DNA from: Dehalococcoidales bacterium
Lineage (GTDB): Bacteria > Chloroflexota > Dehalococcoidia > Dehalococcoidales > UBA3254
DNA length: 28,005 bases
Direction of reading: 5' to 3'
Assembly: GCA_028718465.1 (NCBI GenBank)
Contig: JAQULX010000002.1
Span: forward strand, 1-28,005
Part shown: positions 14,464 to 21,241 of the stretch, in pieces
How the letters are laid out: each line of letters starts with the position of its first letter
How positions within the stretch are numbered: the first letter of the stretch is position 1
Made by a program: the position numbers and the translations under genes
Notes under the pieces: model-generated
Seen by the model: only the letters and a program-made list of their open reading frames with translations
The model's database searches: none
What the model was told of the DNA's origin: nothing

Positions 14464-14494
14464 CGGCGTATGAGACACTAGCCAGCTTGAGACT
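14464..14494. repeat. 31-bp inverted repeat, right copy
   Basis: CGGCGTATGAGACACTAGCC continuing to ACT matches the left copy in inverse orientation at 29 of 31 positions. It lies just upstream of the enclosed gene's ribosome site. No obvious target-site duplication flanks the pair. Confidence 0.8.
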
Positions 14495-14778
14495 CTCTAT
14501 ATCCAACAGGATTGCGCTTTTCAGTAGACCAGATATATATAGGTAGGTCTAACCTAATCGGCTTGTTGCCAGTCCTCTGTCAGCTTTCCGCCCTAGTTTG
14601 CGGATTGCCTGAGCTGGAATTTGTAAACGTTCAAAAAATACAAAGTTACAGTATCATTGTCCAACAATAAGTCAGAAAGTGACTCATTAAGAATTAGCTA
14701 ATATGTGGGTAATCCTCCCCAGTATTTTGTAGATTAAAAATTAGAAAAGAGGCATCGGTAAGGAGGGAGAAAAGAGAC
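14495..14778. other. Divergent intergenic region at the backbone/cargo junction
   Basis: No gene is supported. A possible minus-strand promoter is TTGGAC (14664-14659) with TATTTT (14640-14635) at 18-bp spacing, facing the backbone genes. Small palindromes are present: AGTCA/TGACT around 14670 and ATTAGCTAAT at 14693-14702. Composition turns AT-rich across this stretch. Confidence 0.4.
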
Positions 14779-15039
14779 ATGTTACTGACTAGAAAGGAGT
14801 TATACAAGATTATCCGGGACTGGAGGATCGGTCCGATTCCCAGGGAGTGGGAAAAGGAATCATTAGACCTTTATTGGCACGAATTGGTTACGGGAGAAGG
14901 ACAGACTGTCGAATATTCCGAACAAGATATTGTGGAGGGGTTACGAAGAGCCCTGCCTCACCCCAAAATAATTCAGTATATCATACTGTCCAACTTGTGG
15001 GGTGCAGTACAAACTTACTTCCTTTATAGTATTATTTGA
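14779..15039 (+). CDS. Hypothetical protein, 86 aa, upstream of the RiPP locus
   Basis: ATG 14779 follows AAGGAGGG at about 11 nt. The N-terminus is charged and helical (TRKELYKIIRDWRIGPIPRE); the end is hydrophobic (IIQYIILSNLWGAVQTYFLY), perhaps one membrane-associated helix. No family is recognised. It lies 156 bp ahead of the RiPP precursor on the same strand, but the precursor has its own promoter, so any shared role is speculative. Confidence 0.5.
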   Translation: MLLTRKELYKIIRDWRIGPIPREWEKESLDLYWHELVTGEGQTVEYSEQDIVEGLRRALPHPKIIQYIILSNLWGAVQTYFLYSII

Positions 15040-15062
15040 AAATTACTTTAAACCTGCCTCTA

Positions 15063-15174
15063 AGTCCAATATGTTATGGACTCTTACAATGTGTAGAAAG
15101 ATGACAAAGCAAGTGCTATAATCTAGGCATTAAGTTATGCCTTTTTATACTAAAAGTAACGCAAAGTAATGCGG
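15063..15174 (+). promoter_or_regulatory. RiPP promoter region: inverted repeat, extended -10, leader hairpin, tandem 10-bp repeat
   Basis: AGTCCA (15063-15068) and TGGACT (15077-15082) form an inverted repeat. TGC-TATAAT (15114-15122) is an extended -10 without a good -35. AGGCAT (15125-15130) pairs with ATGCCT (15138-15143) and runs into TTTT, a weak attenuator right after the expected start of transcription. AAAGTAACGC AAAGTAATGC (15153-15172) is a tandem 10-bp repeat, one helical turn apart. The precursor's AAGGGGGTG follows. Confidence 0.55.
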
Positions 15175-15195
15175 ATTGAAAAGGGGGTGAAAAAG

Positions 15196-15312
15196 ATGAC
15201 ATACAAAAAGCCTGTAGTTTTAGCCCAGAGTACAGTACGGATGGCAGATTGCCGCCCGAATAGTAGACCGAGCGGAAGACCTTGTAATCCGCCCGGGCCA
15301 GGCGGACGCTAA
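15196..15312 (+). CDS. Putative RiPP precursor peptide, 38 aa
   Basis: The frame encodes leader MTYKKPVVLAQSTVRMAD and core CRPNSRPSGRPCNPPGPGGR, after a good AAGGGGGTG site. The KKPVVLA-type leader resembles those of clostridial peptides modified by radical SAM/SPASM enzymes. The core has two cysteines (19 and 30), four Arg and many Pro/Gly, with repeated RP units, and lacks the usual dense Cys motifs of SCIFF or CxxxC ranthipeptides. A maturase with a recognition domain follows 73 bp downstream behind a hairpin. Thioether or other radical crosslinks on Cys or neighbouring residues are the likely modification. No protease, exporter or immunity gene is adjacent. Confidence 0.75.
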   Translation: MTYKKPVVLAQSTVRMADCRPNSRPSGRPCNPPGPGGR

Positions 15313-15332
15313 GCAGCCATTCCAGTCAATGA

Positions 15333-15371
15333 CGACGATGCTATTTTGCATAGCATCGTCGCCAGATTTTT
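15333..15371 (+). terminator. Attenuator-like hairpin between RiPP precursor and maturase
   Basis: CGACGATGCTAT (15333-15344) pairs perfectly with ATAGCATCGTCG (15350-15361), loop TTTGC shifted by one T. CCAGA then TTTTT follows. Such hairpins commonly cut read-through so that precursor mRNA exceeds maturase mRNA. The maturase ribosome site AAGGAG starts immediately after the T-run. Confidence 0.75.
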
Positions 15372-15385
15372 AAGGAGAAATTCAG

Positions 15386-16873
15386 ATATATTTTAAACAG
15401 AAATCCAATGCTATATTTAGAAACTATGGATCTTTTGGCTATATAACAGACAATAGAAATTTCGGATACAAACAAGCAAATGGTGATGGCAATGACATCG
15501 GAGATAGAATTATATCTCAGAGTGGTGCAATATTTTTGTCTGTTTTAGGGAAAAAACCGCAGACGCTTGATTGCCTAGCTGAAAAGATTAACATGCAATT
15601 TACAGGTGTAGACATTGAAACAATAAAGAATGATGCTAGAGATTTTTATCGCCTGCTTGAATTGGATGGGTTTATTGTATCAGGAGAAACTTTGCGAGAA
15701 TGCAATAAAAAAGACGTGAGTTTCTCATACAAGAAAGTAAAACCAAACAGAGAAAAATGCGATTGTTCTCCAAATAAAGGCTTTAGAAAATCCACACAAG
15801 AATTTTTTGATGAATATTATAAAGATAAATCTCAACTCACAAATTTACACATAGAAATTACGAGCAAGTGTAACGAAAGATGTGTACATTGTTATATTCC
15901 ACACGAAAATAAAATAAATAGTATGGATCCTGACCTGTTTTATAATATTTTAAAACAATGTAAAAAAATGAATTTATTACATCTAACGATAAGTGGTGGT
16001 GAGCCAATGACTCACAACAACTTTATTGGTTTCATGAAAAAATGTAATGAATACAATTTTTCCGTAAACATTCTTAGTAATTTAATTTTACTGAATAAGG
16101 CTATTCTTGAAGAAATGAAGAAAAATCACCTTTTGAGTGTCCAAACATCATTATATTCAATGGATGCCAATATTCACGATACGATAACCCAAACAAAGGG
16201 AAGCTTTGAAAAAACCAAGAATGCAATATTGACGCTAATAGAAAATGATATTCCTTTGCAAATCAGTTGCCTAATAATGAAGCAAAATATGAAATGCTAT
16301 TATGATGTTGTAAATTGGGGAAAAGAACACAACATTAACGTTGGTAGTGATTATGTCATTATAGCAAGATATAACCATACAACACAGAATCTGAGTAACC
16401 GTTTATCTATAAAAGATATCAAAGAGGTTATGGACCAAAGAATTGTTAATGAGCCTCACTATTTAGAGCTAATGGAAAAGGAAACCGAAAAGAAAAAAGA
16501 TATGAAGCCGGACGATTTCATCTGTAGCGTGTGTCACTCATCCATATGCATAGCAGAAAACGGAGATGTTTACCCTTGCGCTGGTTGGCAGGATTATGTT
16601 TTAGGTAATATAAAGAAAACATCCCTTAGTGAGATTTGGAACGATTCAATAAAAGTGCAATATTTAAGGAATTTACGAAGAAATAATTTTCCTAAATGTA
16701 TCCAATGCCCAGATAATGAGTTTTGTACTATGTGTATGGTTAGGAACGCAAATGAACATCCTCAAGGAGATCCTTTGGCGGTTAATGAGTATTTTTGTAA
16801 TATCGCAAAATTAAACAGAAAAATAGTTCTTAATTGGAAATGTAATACCACAAATTCTCAAAGCAAGTGTTAA
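15386..16873 (+). CDS. Radical SAM/SPASM peptide maturase with N-terminal PqqD-like RRE; apparent ATA start
   Basis: From ATA 15386 the frame gives 495 residues. Residues 1-95 (YFKQKSNAIFRNYGSFGYIT, SGAIFLSVLGKKPQTLDCLA, ELDGFIVSGET) look like a PqqD-type RiPP recognition element. The radical SAM motif is C162-NER-C166-VH-C169, with TISGGEPM after it. A SPASM region follows, with C380, C383, C388, C398 (GDVYPCAGW), KCIQCPDNEFCTMC and a last Cys in YFCNIA, for auxiliary 4Fe-4S clusters. Such enzymes install thioether or C-C crosslinks in a RiPP core; the partner is the 38-aa peptide upstream. AAGGAG sits 8 nt before the ATA. The first ordinary start, TTG 15536, would delete half of the recognition domain and lacks a ribosome site. 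Confidence 0.85.
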   Translation: MYFKQKSNAIFRNYGSFGYITDNRNFGYKQANGDGNDIGDRIISQSGAIFLSVLGKKPQTLDCLAEKINMQFTGVDIETIKNDARDFYRLLELDGFIVSGETLRECNKKDVSFSYKKVKPNREKCDCSPNKGFRKSTQEFFDEYYKDKSQLTNLHIEITSKCNERCVHCYIPHENKINSMDPDLFYNILKQCKKMNLLHLTISGGEPMTHNNFIGFMKKCNEYNFSVNILSNLILLNKAILEEMKKNHLLSVQTSLYSMDANIHDTITQTKGSFEKTKNAILTLIENDIPLQISCLIMKQNMKCYYDVVNWGKEHNINVGSDYVIIARYNHTTQNLSNRLSIKDIKEVMDQRIVNEPHYLELMEKETEKKKDMKPDDFICSVCHSSICIAENGDVYPCAGWQDYVLGNIKKTSLSEIWNDSIKVQYLRNLRRNNFPKCIQCPDNEFCTMCMVRNANEHPQGDPLAVNEYFCNIAKLNRKIVLNWKCNTTNSQSKC

Positions 16874-17038
16874 AATAGATTTTGGCGACGACGTGACAAA
16901 TGTTTACAATTTAGCAATAGATGCCGTTCAACTACAACATACATATACAATATCCGGGTTGTAATCATTTCTCCTGATTGTAATTCATGACATATACGGA
17001 TAAATTCTACTTTTCTCACCTCAGAACAGATGATATCA

Positions 17039-17665
17039 TTATGATGTTGAAATCTCTTCCGGCCAATATCGTTTCTGAAGAATTTTATGGATATTGACAA
17101 TACTCCAAGGTTTTATATCCTTTGAACTAGACATTTTCCCCTTACGTCCCAAAGAGACGATTATCGCTCCTACATGGAACGAATTTCCCCAAAAACTCAC
17201 TTGGGGAATAATACTCGCCAGCCGTTCAGCATCATTATCATGTTCGTTCTTAGTTAACCAAGCAAAGTGTGCGGCAACCTTGTCCCGATAGTTTTTTACT
17301 TCTCCTATTATCGAATTGAGATAAACATCTGACTTCGGTCGAGTATTATCTTGACGGTAGCCGATAGTCCCGATCGTCTTAACATATTGACATGCTGATA
17401 TTGCATACCATTGAAAGGCACAGGTTAACATAGGATACGGTATACCTTTAACGCCTGGAACATTTCCCATGAAAAAGTGTTTCTTACCAGGGTCAATTTG
17501 GCTCAAGCATATTTCATCGCATTTACTAGCAAATCGGTAAAGATGATCCAAGCCACTTTTAAGACAAATCAGAGCGTAATACTCGTTCGCTGGGTCGAGA
17601 AAAGGTTTTCCTTCCACAGTTATTTTATCAATATAATCCAGTGTTGTCTTTTCACTTTCTGCCAT
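17039..17665 (-). CDS. HEPN-like protein, 208 aa, partner of a TIR/NDT-like protein
   Basis: The protein is helical (YYALICLKSGLDHLYRFASK, FQWYAISACQYVKTIG) and contains NYRDKVAAHFAWL, an R127-x5-H133 motif like the RX4-6H ribonuclease motif of HEPN domains. The family is not otherwise recognised, so a HEPN fold is an inference from the motif and helical pattern. It lies 42 bp after the TIR/deoxyribosyltransferase-like gene on the same strand. A TATAAT stands only 9 nt before its ATG and no Shine-Dalgarno is seen, so it may also be made from a near-leaderless transcript. It faces the RiPP maturase convergently. Confidence 0.65.
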   Translation of the reverse strand: MAESEKTTLDYIDKITVEGKPFLDPANEYYALICLKSGLDHLYRFASKCDEICLSQIDPGKKHFFMGNVPGVKGIPYPMLTCAFQWYAISACQYVKTIGTIGYRQDNTRPKSDVYLNSIIGEVKNYRDKVAAHFAWLTKNEHDNDAERLASIIPQVSFWGNSFHVGAIIVSLGRKGKMSSSKDIKPWSIVNIHKILQKRYWPEEISTS

Positions 17666-17707
17666 GGCAAATATTATACCTGAACTTATTTTACAGGGCC
17701 GTTATTT

Positions 17708-18250
17708 TTAAAAGACTAGCGGCCCCCTGTCTTCATATATGGATCGAAGTCCTGGGATTAGTCCTGCCCTGATTGCTGTTCCAAGAGCGTCTCTAAAGCT
17801 ATTGACTAGCTGCTTCTTCTGGCGTTTTCGTGTTTCTGGGCTTGCATCCTGAGATAGGTGATAGAGTATAGGCCATCGACGAGCTTTTAAGTCAAACGGC
17901 AGGTTATCGGGCAAACCAAAAGCCTCATTTATTACACCGATGACGCACTCTTGCCCTTTGGACTTGAGAGCATAGCCATATTCTATCAAGACATTTGGGT
18001 TAGGTACCCATTGGACAACGAAAGTAAGGTCAGCAACGAACATTGAGCAAGAGTCGATTTTAGCGAGTATAGAGCTAATGATCTCCGGACTACCCGAGAT
18101 TCCTCGGGTATCTTGATCAATCGTCGGCATTTCATATAGCCGCATATCTTTAGTGATCTCTTTAATAGCAACGCCTAGCGCTTCATGAATGAAGCCTCTG
18201 TTGATTCTACTCGGGAGGTCACTTTGCCAAGAATAGAAGATCGTTGCCAT
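17708..18250 (-). CDS. TIR-like / nucleoside deoxyribosyltransferase-like effector, 180 aa
   Basis: The start MATIFYSWQSDLPSRINRGF and the motif PNPNVLIEYGYAL (Glu90) mark a TIR/SIR-like or nucleoside 2-deoxyribosyltransferase-like fold. FVADLTFVV is the strand before the active-site helix, and the Glu is the usual glycosidase residue. IFYSWQSD proteins of this sort are often seen in defence neighbourhoods. The possible activity is NAD or nucleotide glycosidase, unproven. It has a weak AGGAA site and an extended -10 upstream on the minus strand. It forms a two-gene unit with the HEPN-like gene downstream. Confidence 0.75.
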   Translation of the reverse strand: MATIFYSWQSDLPSRINRGFIHEALGVAIKEITKDMRLYEMPTIDQDTRGISGSPEIISSILAKIDSCSMFVADLTFVVQWVPNPNVLIEYGYALKSKGQECVIGVINEAFGLPDNLPFDLKARRWPILYHLSQDASPETRKRQKKQLVNSFRDALGTAIRAGLIPGLRSIYEDRGPLVF

Positions 18251-18285
18251 TTATAATCGTTCCTAAAAGTCACATTGATACACGG

Positions 18286-18291
18286 ATTATA
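18286..18291 (-). promoter_or_regulatory. Extended -10 for the TIR-like/HEPN-like pair
   Basis: On the minus strand TGTGC-TATAAT lies 36 bp before the ATG at 18250. There is no good -35 at 17 bp, as expected for an extended -10 promoter. Confidence 0.5.
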
Positions 18292-18369
18292 GCACAAATG
18301 TAAAAGTTTGGATGAGCTCAAGGTTCTCCCTCTTTTCGTTATGCAATAGCTTGGAAGCATTAAATTTGT

Positions 18370-18398
18370 TTGACACTTAAGTAATGCTCTATTATGAT
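18370..18398 (+). promoter_or_regulatory. Sigma-A promoter of the HNH gene
   Basis: TTGACA (18370-18375), a 17-bp spacer and TATGAT (18393-18398), 28 bp before the ATG, form a near-consensus promoter. Confidence 0.75.
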
Positions 18399-18425
18399 AA
18401 TCCTAAATTGTGAAAGGAGGACTGA

Positions 18426-18974
18426 ATGGGATTCTGGGATAATGATGATCGAGACCCGAAGCGGACTCTGTGTATAAGGGATAAGCAGATATTATGGGAA
18501 AGGGCTAAACATAAGTGCGAAAACCCCGCATGCCGCAAAACGATAAGCTTTGTAGAGATGCAGCCAGGTCACAAGAAACCTTGGTCGAAGGGCGGTAGAA
18601 CTACATTAGCTAATTGTGTCTGCCTCTGCTACAAGTGCAACAAACTACAGGGAGATGATAGTTGGGAGGTCTTCTGCAAGAAACAGGGGGTATCAACTCC
18701 TGAAATGAAGGCCAAGGAAGCGAAGGGACAAACGAAGCAGAAACTCACCGACCTGACTCTTCCGCAGCTCAAGCTCCTCGCTACCAAGCACAAAGTTAAA
18801 GTCCCTGGTAAAATCGAAGAGACGATGTTCTCCTCTCGGAGGTTAGCTCCCACAAAAGCTGACTTCGTCAAAAAGCTATCAGGCGTAGTGACCGATGCAG
18901 ACCTTCGATCCCTTCCAAAACCGGAGCCTAAACCTGTGAAGAAGACAAGGAAGAAGTCAGACAGTTGGTGGTAG
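18426..18974 (+). CDS. HNH endonuclease with SAP-like C-terminal region
   Basis: The HNH core spans residues 31-76: C31-x4-C36, PGHKKPWSKGGRTTLANCVC (H49, N63), then CYKCNKLQG (C68, C71, N72), giving a zinc-bound beta-beta-alpha-metal nuclease. Residues 103-145 (TLPQLKLLATKHKVKVPGK... FVKKLSGVV) look like a SAP-type DNA-binding helix pair. The tail is Lys/Pro-rich. AAAGGAGG precedes the ATG, behind a strong promoter. It is a stand-alone gene, a restriction-like or defence nuclease by context, divergent from the TIR-like pair. Its target is unknown. Confidence 0.85.
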   Translation: MGFWDNDDRDPKRTLCIRDKQILWERAKHKCENPACRKTISFVEMQPGHKKPWSKGGRTTLANCVCLCYKCNKLQGDDSWEVFCKKQGVSTPEMKAKEAKGQTKQKLTDLTLPQLKLLATKHKVKVPGKIEETMFSSRRLAPTKADFVKKLSGVVTDADLRSLPKPEPKPVKKTRKKSDSWW

Positions 18975-19013
18975 GATGATTTGTAGTAGAAATTCATTTA
19001 TTCGATTTCGGAA

Positions 19014-19120
19014 TTAACATTTTGGTTCCGGATGGCACTCAGCGCAAATCCACGTCCCCTATCGAAACCAGAAATCCCTGCCATTACAATAAAAGCATTT
19101 CTCTTGGGGAGCGAAAGAAA
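19014..19120 (-). pseudogene. Remnant of a zinc-ribbon C-terminus
   Basis: On the minus strand the frame reads FAPQEKCFYCNGRDFWFR, a TAG stop, then GTWICAECHPEPKC and TAA. Two CxxC pairs around DFWFR..GTWIC resemble the C-terminal zinc ribbon of plasmid and phage proteins (CxxC...W.C..CHP). Only this tail remains and it carries an in-frame stop, so it is a relic of a former element gene. Confidence 0.45.
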
Positions 19121-19179
19121 AAATAAAATATCTATTAAAGCTAATTGATAATCTCTCGTTTTTCCATCAAATAACTCAT

Positions 19180-19683
19180 TTGGTATACTACGAGCAGGGA
19201 AAATATCAGAATAAATGGAGACCTAGAAGTTTGGATACGTTGTTGAGTTGGCCGATATGGACAATAATATCTATTGGTTTGGTATCCGGTGTCTTATTAG
19301 GAGCTATTACAGATTCATCTTGTGACCTGCCCAGCATCCGGCCAGCGCCAGGAAGTCTGTATGTTTACAGTTCCAGCGAACCCCACGGAGAGGAACGGGA
19401 AATGGACTTCCGGCGGCTGCACAACTGGCTGGACCATTTTGGAATCAATAAATTCGGCATTCCGGTCGAGGTCAATGGCAAATGGGAAATCCCCGAGGAA
19501 GAGAAGGGCTTGCACGCTTCTGGCCATGCTTATGGACCGGATCTGCTAAACATTGTTCGGGAAATAAAACCGCAAATATTGATACCAGTACACAGTGAAT
19601 ATCCTGAATATTATACAGAGAATCTTGGCAAAGACGGTGTCATCATAACATATCCGAGGTTAGGGGTACCGATAACACTCTAA
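19180..19683 (+). pseudogene. 5'-truncated beta-CASP/RNase J-like hydrolase C-terminus, in frame with an unrelated hydrophobic segment
   Basis: From about 19350 the frame encodes SLYVYSSSEPHGEEREMDFR, RLHNWLDHFGINKFGIPVEV, then LHASGHAYGPDLLNIVREIK and LIPVHSEYPEYYTENL. These are the closing beta-CASP segment and RMMBL motif (HASGHA, IPVHSE) of RNase J-type metallo-hydrolases. The metallo-beta-lactamase core, normally some 300-400 residues, is missing. Instead about 45 residues with a TM-like stretch (LSWPIWTIISIGLVSGVLLG) precede it in frame from a TTG. No ribosome site is seen. It is best read as a decayed gene end. Confidence 0.65.
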
Positions 19684-19773
19684 AGTGCTGACTTTAGTAT
19701 CTTTAAAATCTTGCAGTATGTATAAGTTAATCTCTTAAGGAAAACAAATAGCTTGGTATTATTGTAATTATTG

Positions 19774-19791
19774 GTTATCATAATTGATAAC
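19774..19791. promoter_or_regulatory. Palindromic operator, probable autoregulation site of the Xre-NYN gene
   Basis: GTTATCA TAAT TGATAAC is a perfect 7-bp inverted repeat. A third GTTATC half-site lies within the promoter spacer at 19817-19822. Placement just upstream of the -35 suits binding by the HTH protein encoded downstream. Confidence 0.6.
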
Positions 19792-19805
19792 TGAATGTAT
19801 ACATA

Positions 19806-19841
19806 TTGACAACTTAGTTATCCTATAGTATGCTATATAAT
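19806..19841 (+). promoter_or_regulatory. Promoter of the Xre-NYN gene
   Basis: TTGACA (19806-19811) is followed after 17 bp by TATGCT (19829-19834); an overlapping TATAAT (19836-19841) is an alternative -10. GGGGGAGAG then precedes ATG 19859. Confidence 0.6.
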
Positions 19842-19858
19842 TACTTGGGGGAGAGAAT

Positions 19859-20617
19859 ATGGCGGCAGTTAAAAAAGGCCTTTATGAATTTGATCCAAAC
19901 AGTATCAAAGTAATCAGGCAAAAGCTCAACCTAAAGCAATCTGACATGGCTCAGATGCTTGGAGAAACAACCACTAAGACTACGATCTCGCGTTGGGAGA
20001 ATGGTGATACTACACCTGATGCAAAATCACTTGCCGCGATATATTCGGTTGCGGTACAAGGAGGAGTTATGCCGGAGTTCTTTAAAAATCTTAACAACAA
20101 GGGTGGACGTTCCAGGTTAATTGTGTCATGGGACTTTCAAAATTGGAGTCCGAAAAACAACAATATCAAAGAAATAAGCAATTTAATTAAACAAACATTG
20201 ACGAATCGATTCCCTTCCGCAACTTACCATCTCTATAAACTATTTACTACTGACACCCCGGTGAATATTTCAAATCCATGGGAACAATGGTTATCAAACA
20301 TGAATTTTGTTACTGGACAACGGTCAATCACGAATATACAAGACAATATGATTTTAGATAAGTTGGGATGGCGAGTTTATAAGTATCCTCAAAATATAGA
20401 TGATGAATTAGACGCTCAAAGCTACAGCGATTGTCTTCATAGTCCGTCCGATACTATATTTGTGCTCATCAGCAGAGATGGCGATTTTGCTGATCTTCTC
20501 CAGGACCTTCGGCAAAAAGGAGTAAGCACGTATGTAATTGCACCTGCAGGAGCGAGCCAGAAGCTTATTGAAGCTGTAGGGCAAAAGAGATGGATTCATA
20601 TACCTGAAACAGAGTAG
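19859..20617 (+). CDS. Xre-family HTH fused to NYN (PIN-like) ribonuclease domain
   Basis: Residues 15-62 form an Xre helix-turn-helix (KVIRQKLNLKQSDMAQMLGE, then ISRWENGDTTPDAKSLAAIY). Residues 86-250 form a NYN domain: LIVSWDFQNW (D92, N95), acidic DDELDAQSYSDC at 181-192, and FVLISRDGDFADLLQDLR with D207 and D209, then GVSTYVIAPA. NYN/LabA proteins are metal-dependent RNases of the PIN superfamily; all the expected acidic positions are present. The fusion suggests a self-regulated RNase, perhaps a toxin-like or defence factor. A palindromic operator lies upstream. It is convergent with the HEPN-like gene, 30 bp apart. Confidence 0.82.
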   Translation: MAAVKKGLYEFDPNSIKVIRQKLNLKQSDMAQMLGETTTKTTISRWENGDTTPDAKSLAAIYSVAVQGGVMPEFFKNLNNKGGRSRLIVSWDFQNWSPKNNNIKEISNLIKQTLTNRFPSATYHLYKLFTTDTPVNISNPWEQWLSNMNFVTGQRSITNIQDNMILDKLGWRVYKYPQNIDDELDAQSYSDCLHSPSDTIFVLISRDGDFADLLQDLRQKGVSTYVIAPAGASQKLIEAVGQKRWIHIPETE

Positions 20618-20647
20618 AAGCAACAGTTCCTCAGATGGTTCAGCTAT

Positions 20648-21241
20648 CTATTTCCCAAAATTGGAAGCGCAAAAACGAATCACTAGGGTCTGGATATCGT
20701 AAGCAACTTCAGCTATATAATTCGCGATATCCTCCAAATCTTTCGCGCTCAAATTCTCTATCACCAATTTCAACCCTTTATCCTTTCTCTTCGCAGTTAT
20801 CTTAATCCTATCTACAGATGAAAGTGATGTAGATGCTGTCCAAAACGAATGTACCACAGCATTTCGTTTTTGTTCGGCTTGGGCTGTTCGAGCCAAGATT
20901 GTATCTATTTCTACCAACTCAGTGGGACTATTAAACTTAATTCTATAAATTGTACTTAATAGGTCTATTTTTTGACGGAATGACAATTCAGAAGTTATGA
21001 TTTGGCCTAGCCTTGTACCATTCGTCCTTTCTAATCCATCACGAGTACTTATGAAATACTTAATCCATCCTCTTTCTAGTTCTGAAGGTGTTTCGGTGAT
21101 AATTTTTGCAAATACTTCATCAATTTCGATCAGATTCCATATAAACAATGAGACTACTTGCTCAAGAGTTGCGAAGTTGACCGTAATCTTACCAATGGAG
21201 ATGAGATGTTCATCATTAAATTCCAGTTCAAATTTATCCAT
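20648..21241 (-). CDS. HEPN-like protein, 197 aa
   Basis: The protein is helical throughout and contains AEQKRNAVVHSFWTA, an R126-N-x3-H131 motif matching the RX4-6H (RNxxxH) catalytic signature of HEPN ribonucleases. The N-terminal half (FATLEQVVSLFIWNLIEIDE) forms the first helices of such a bundle. AAGGGAG precedes ATG 21241. It is divergent from the RloC-like ATPase, with a 305-bp gap. It could be an RNase toxin or a structural HEPN protein; no antitoxin partner is adjacent. Confidence 0.65.
   Translation of the reverse strand: MDKFELEFNDEHLISIGKITVNFATLEQVVSLFIWNLIEIDEVFAKIITETPSELERGWIKYFISTRDGLERTNGTRLGQIITSELSFRQKIDLLSTIYRIKFNSPTELVEIDTILARTAQAEQKRNAVVHSFWTASTSLSSVDRIKITAKRKDKGLKLVIENLSAKDLEDIANYIAEVAYDIQTLVIRFCASNFGK

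Noticed and set aside
13885..14494. Reading the 31-bp inverted repeats as ends of a known IS
   Set aside because: No transposase, no target-site duplication and no familiar terminal sequence were found, so they are reported only as unexplained repeats.
15536..16873. TTG 15536 as start of the radical SAM maturase
   Set aside because: No ribosome site precedes it and it would cut off half of a well-formed recognition domain whose own AAGGAG is correctly spaced upstream.
16870..17100. 76-codon minus-strand frame after the HEPN-like gene
   Set aside because: Overlaps the HEPN-like gene's 3' end in another frame, has no ribosome site and an odd composition.
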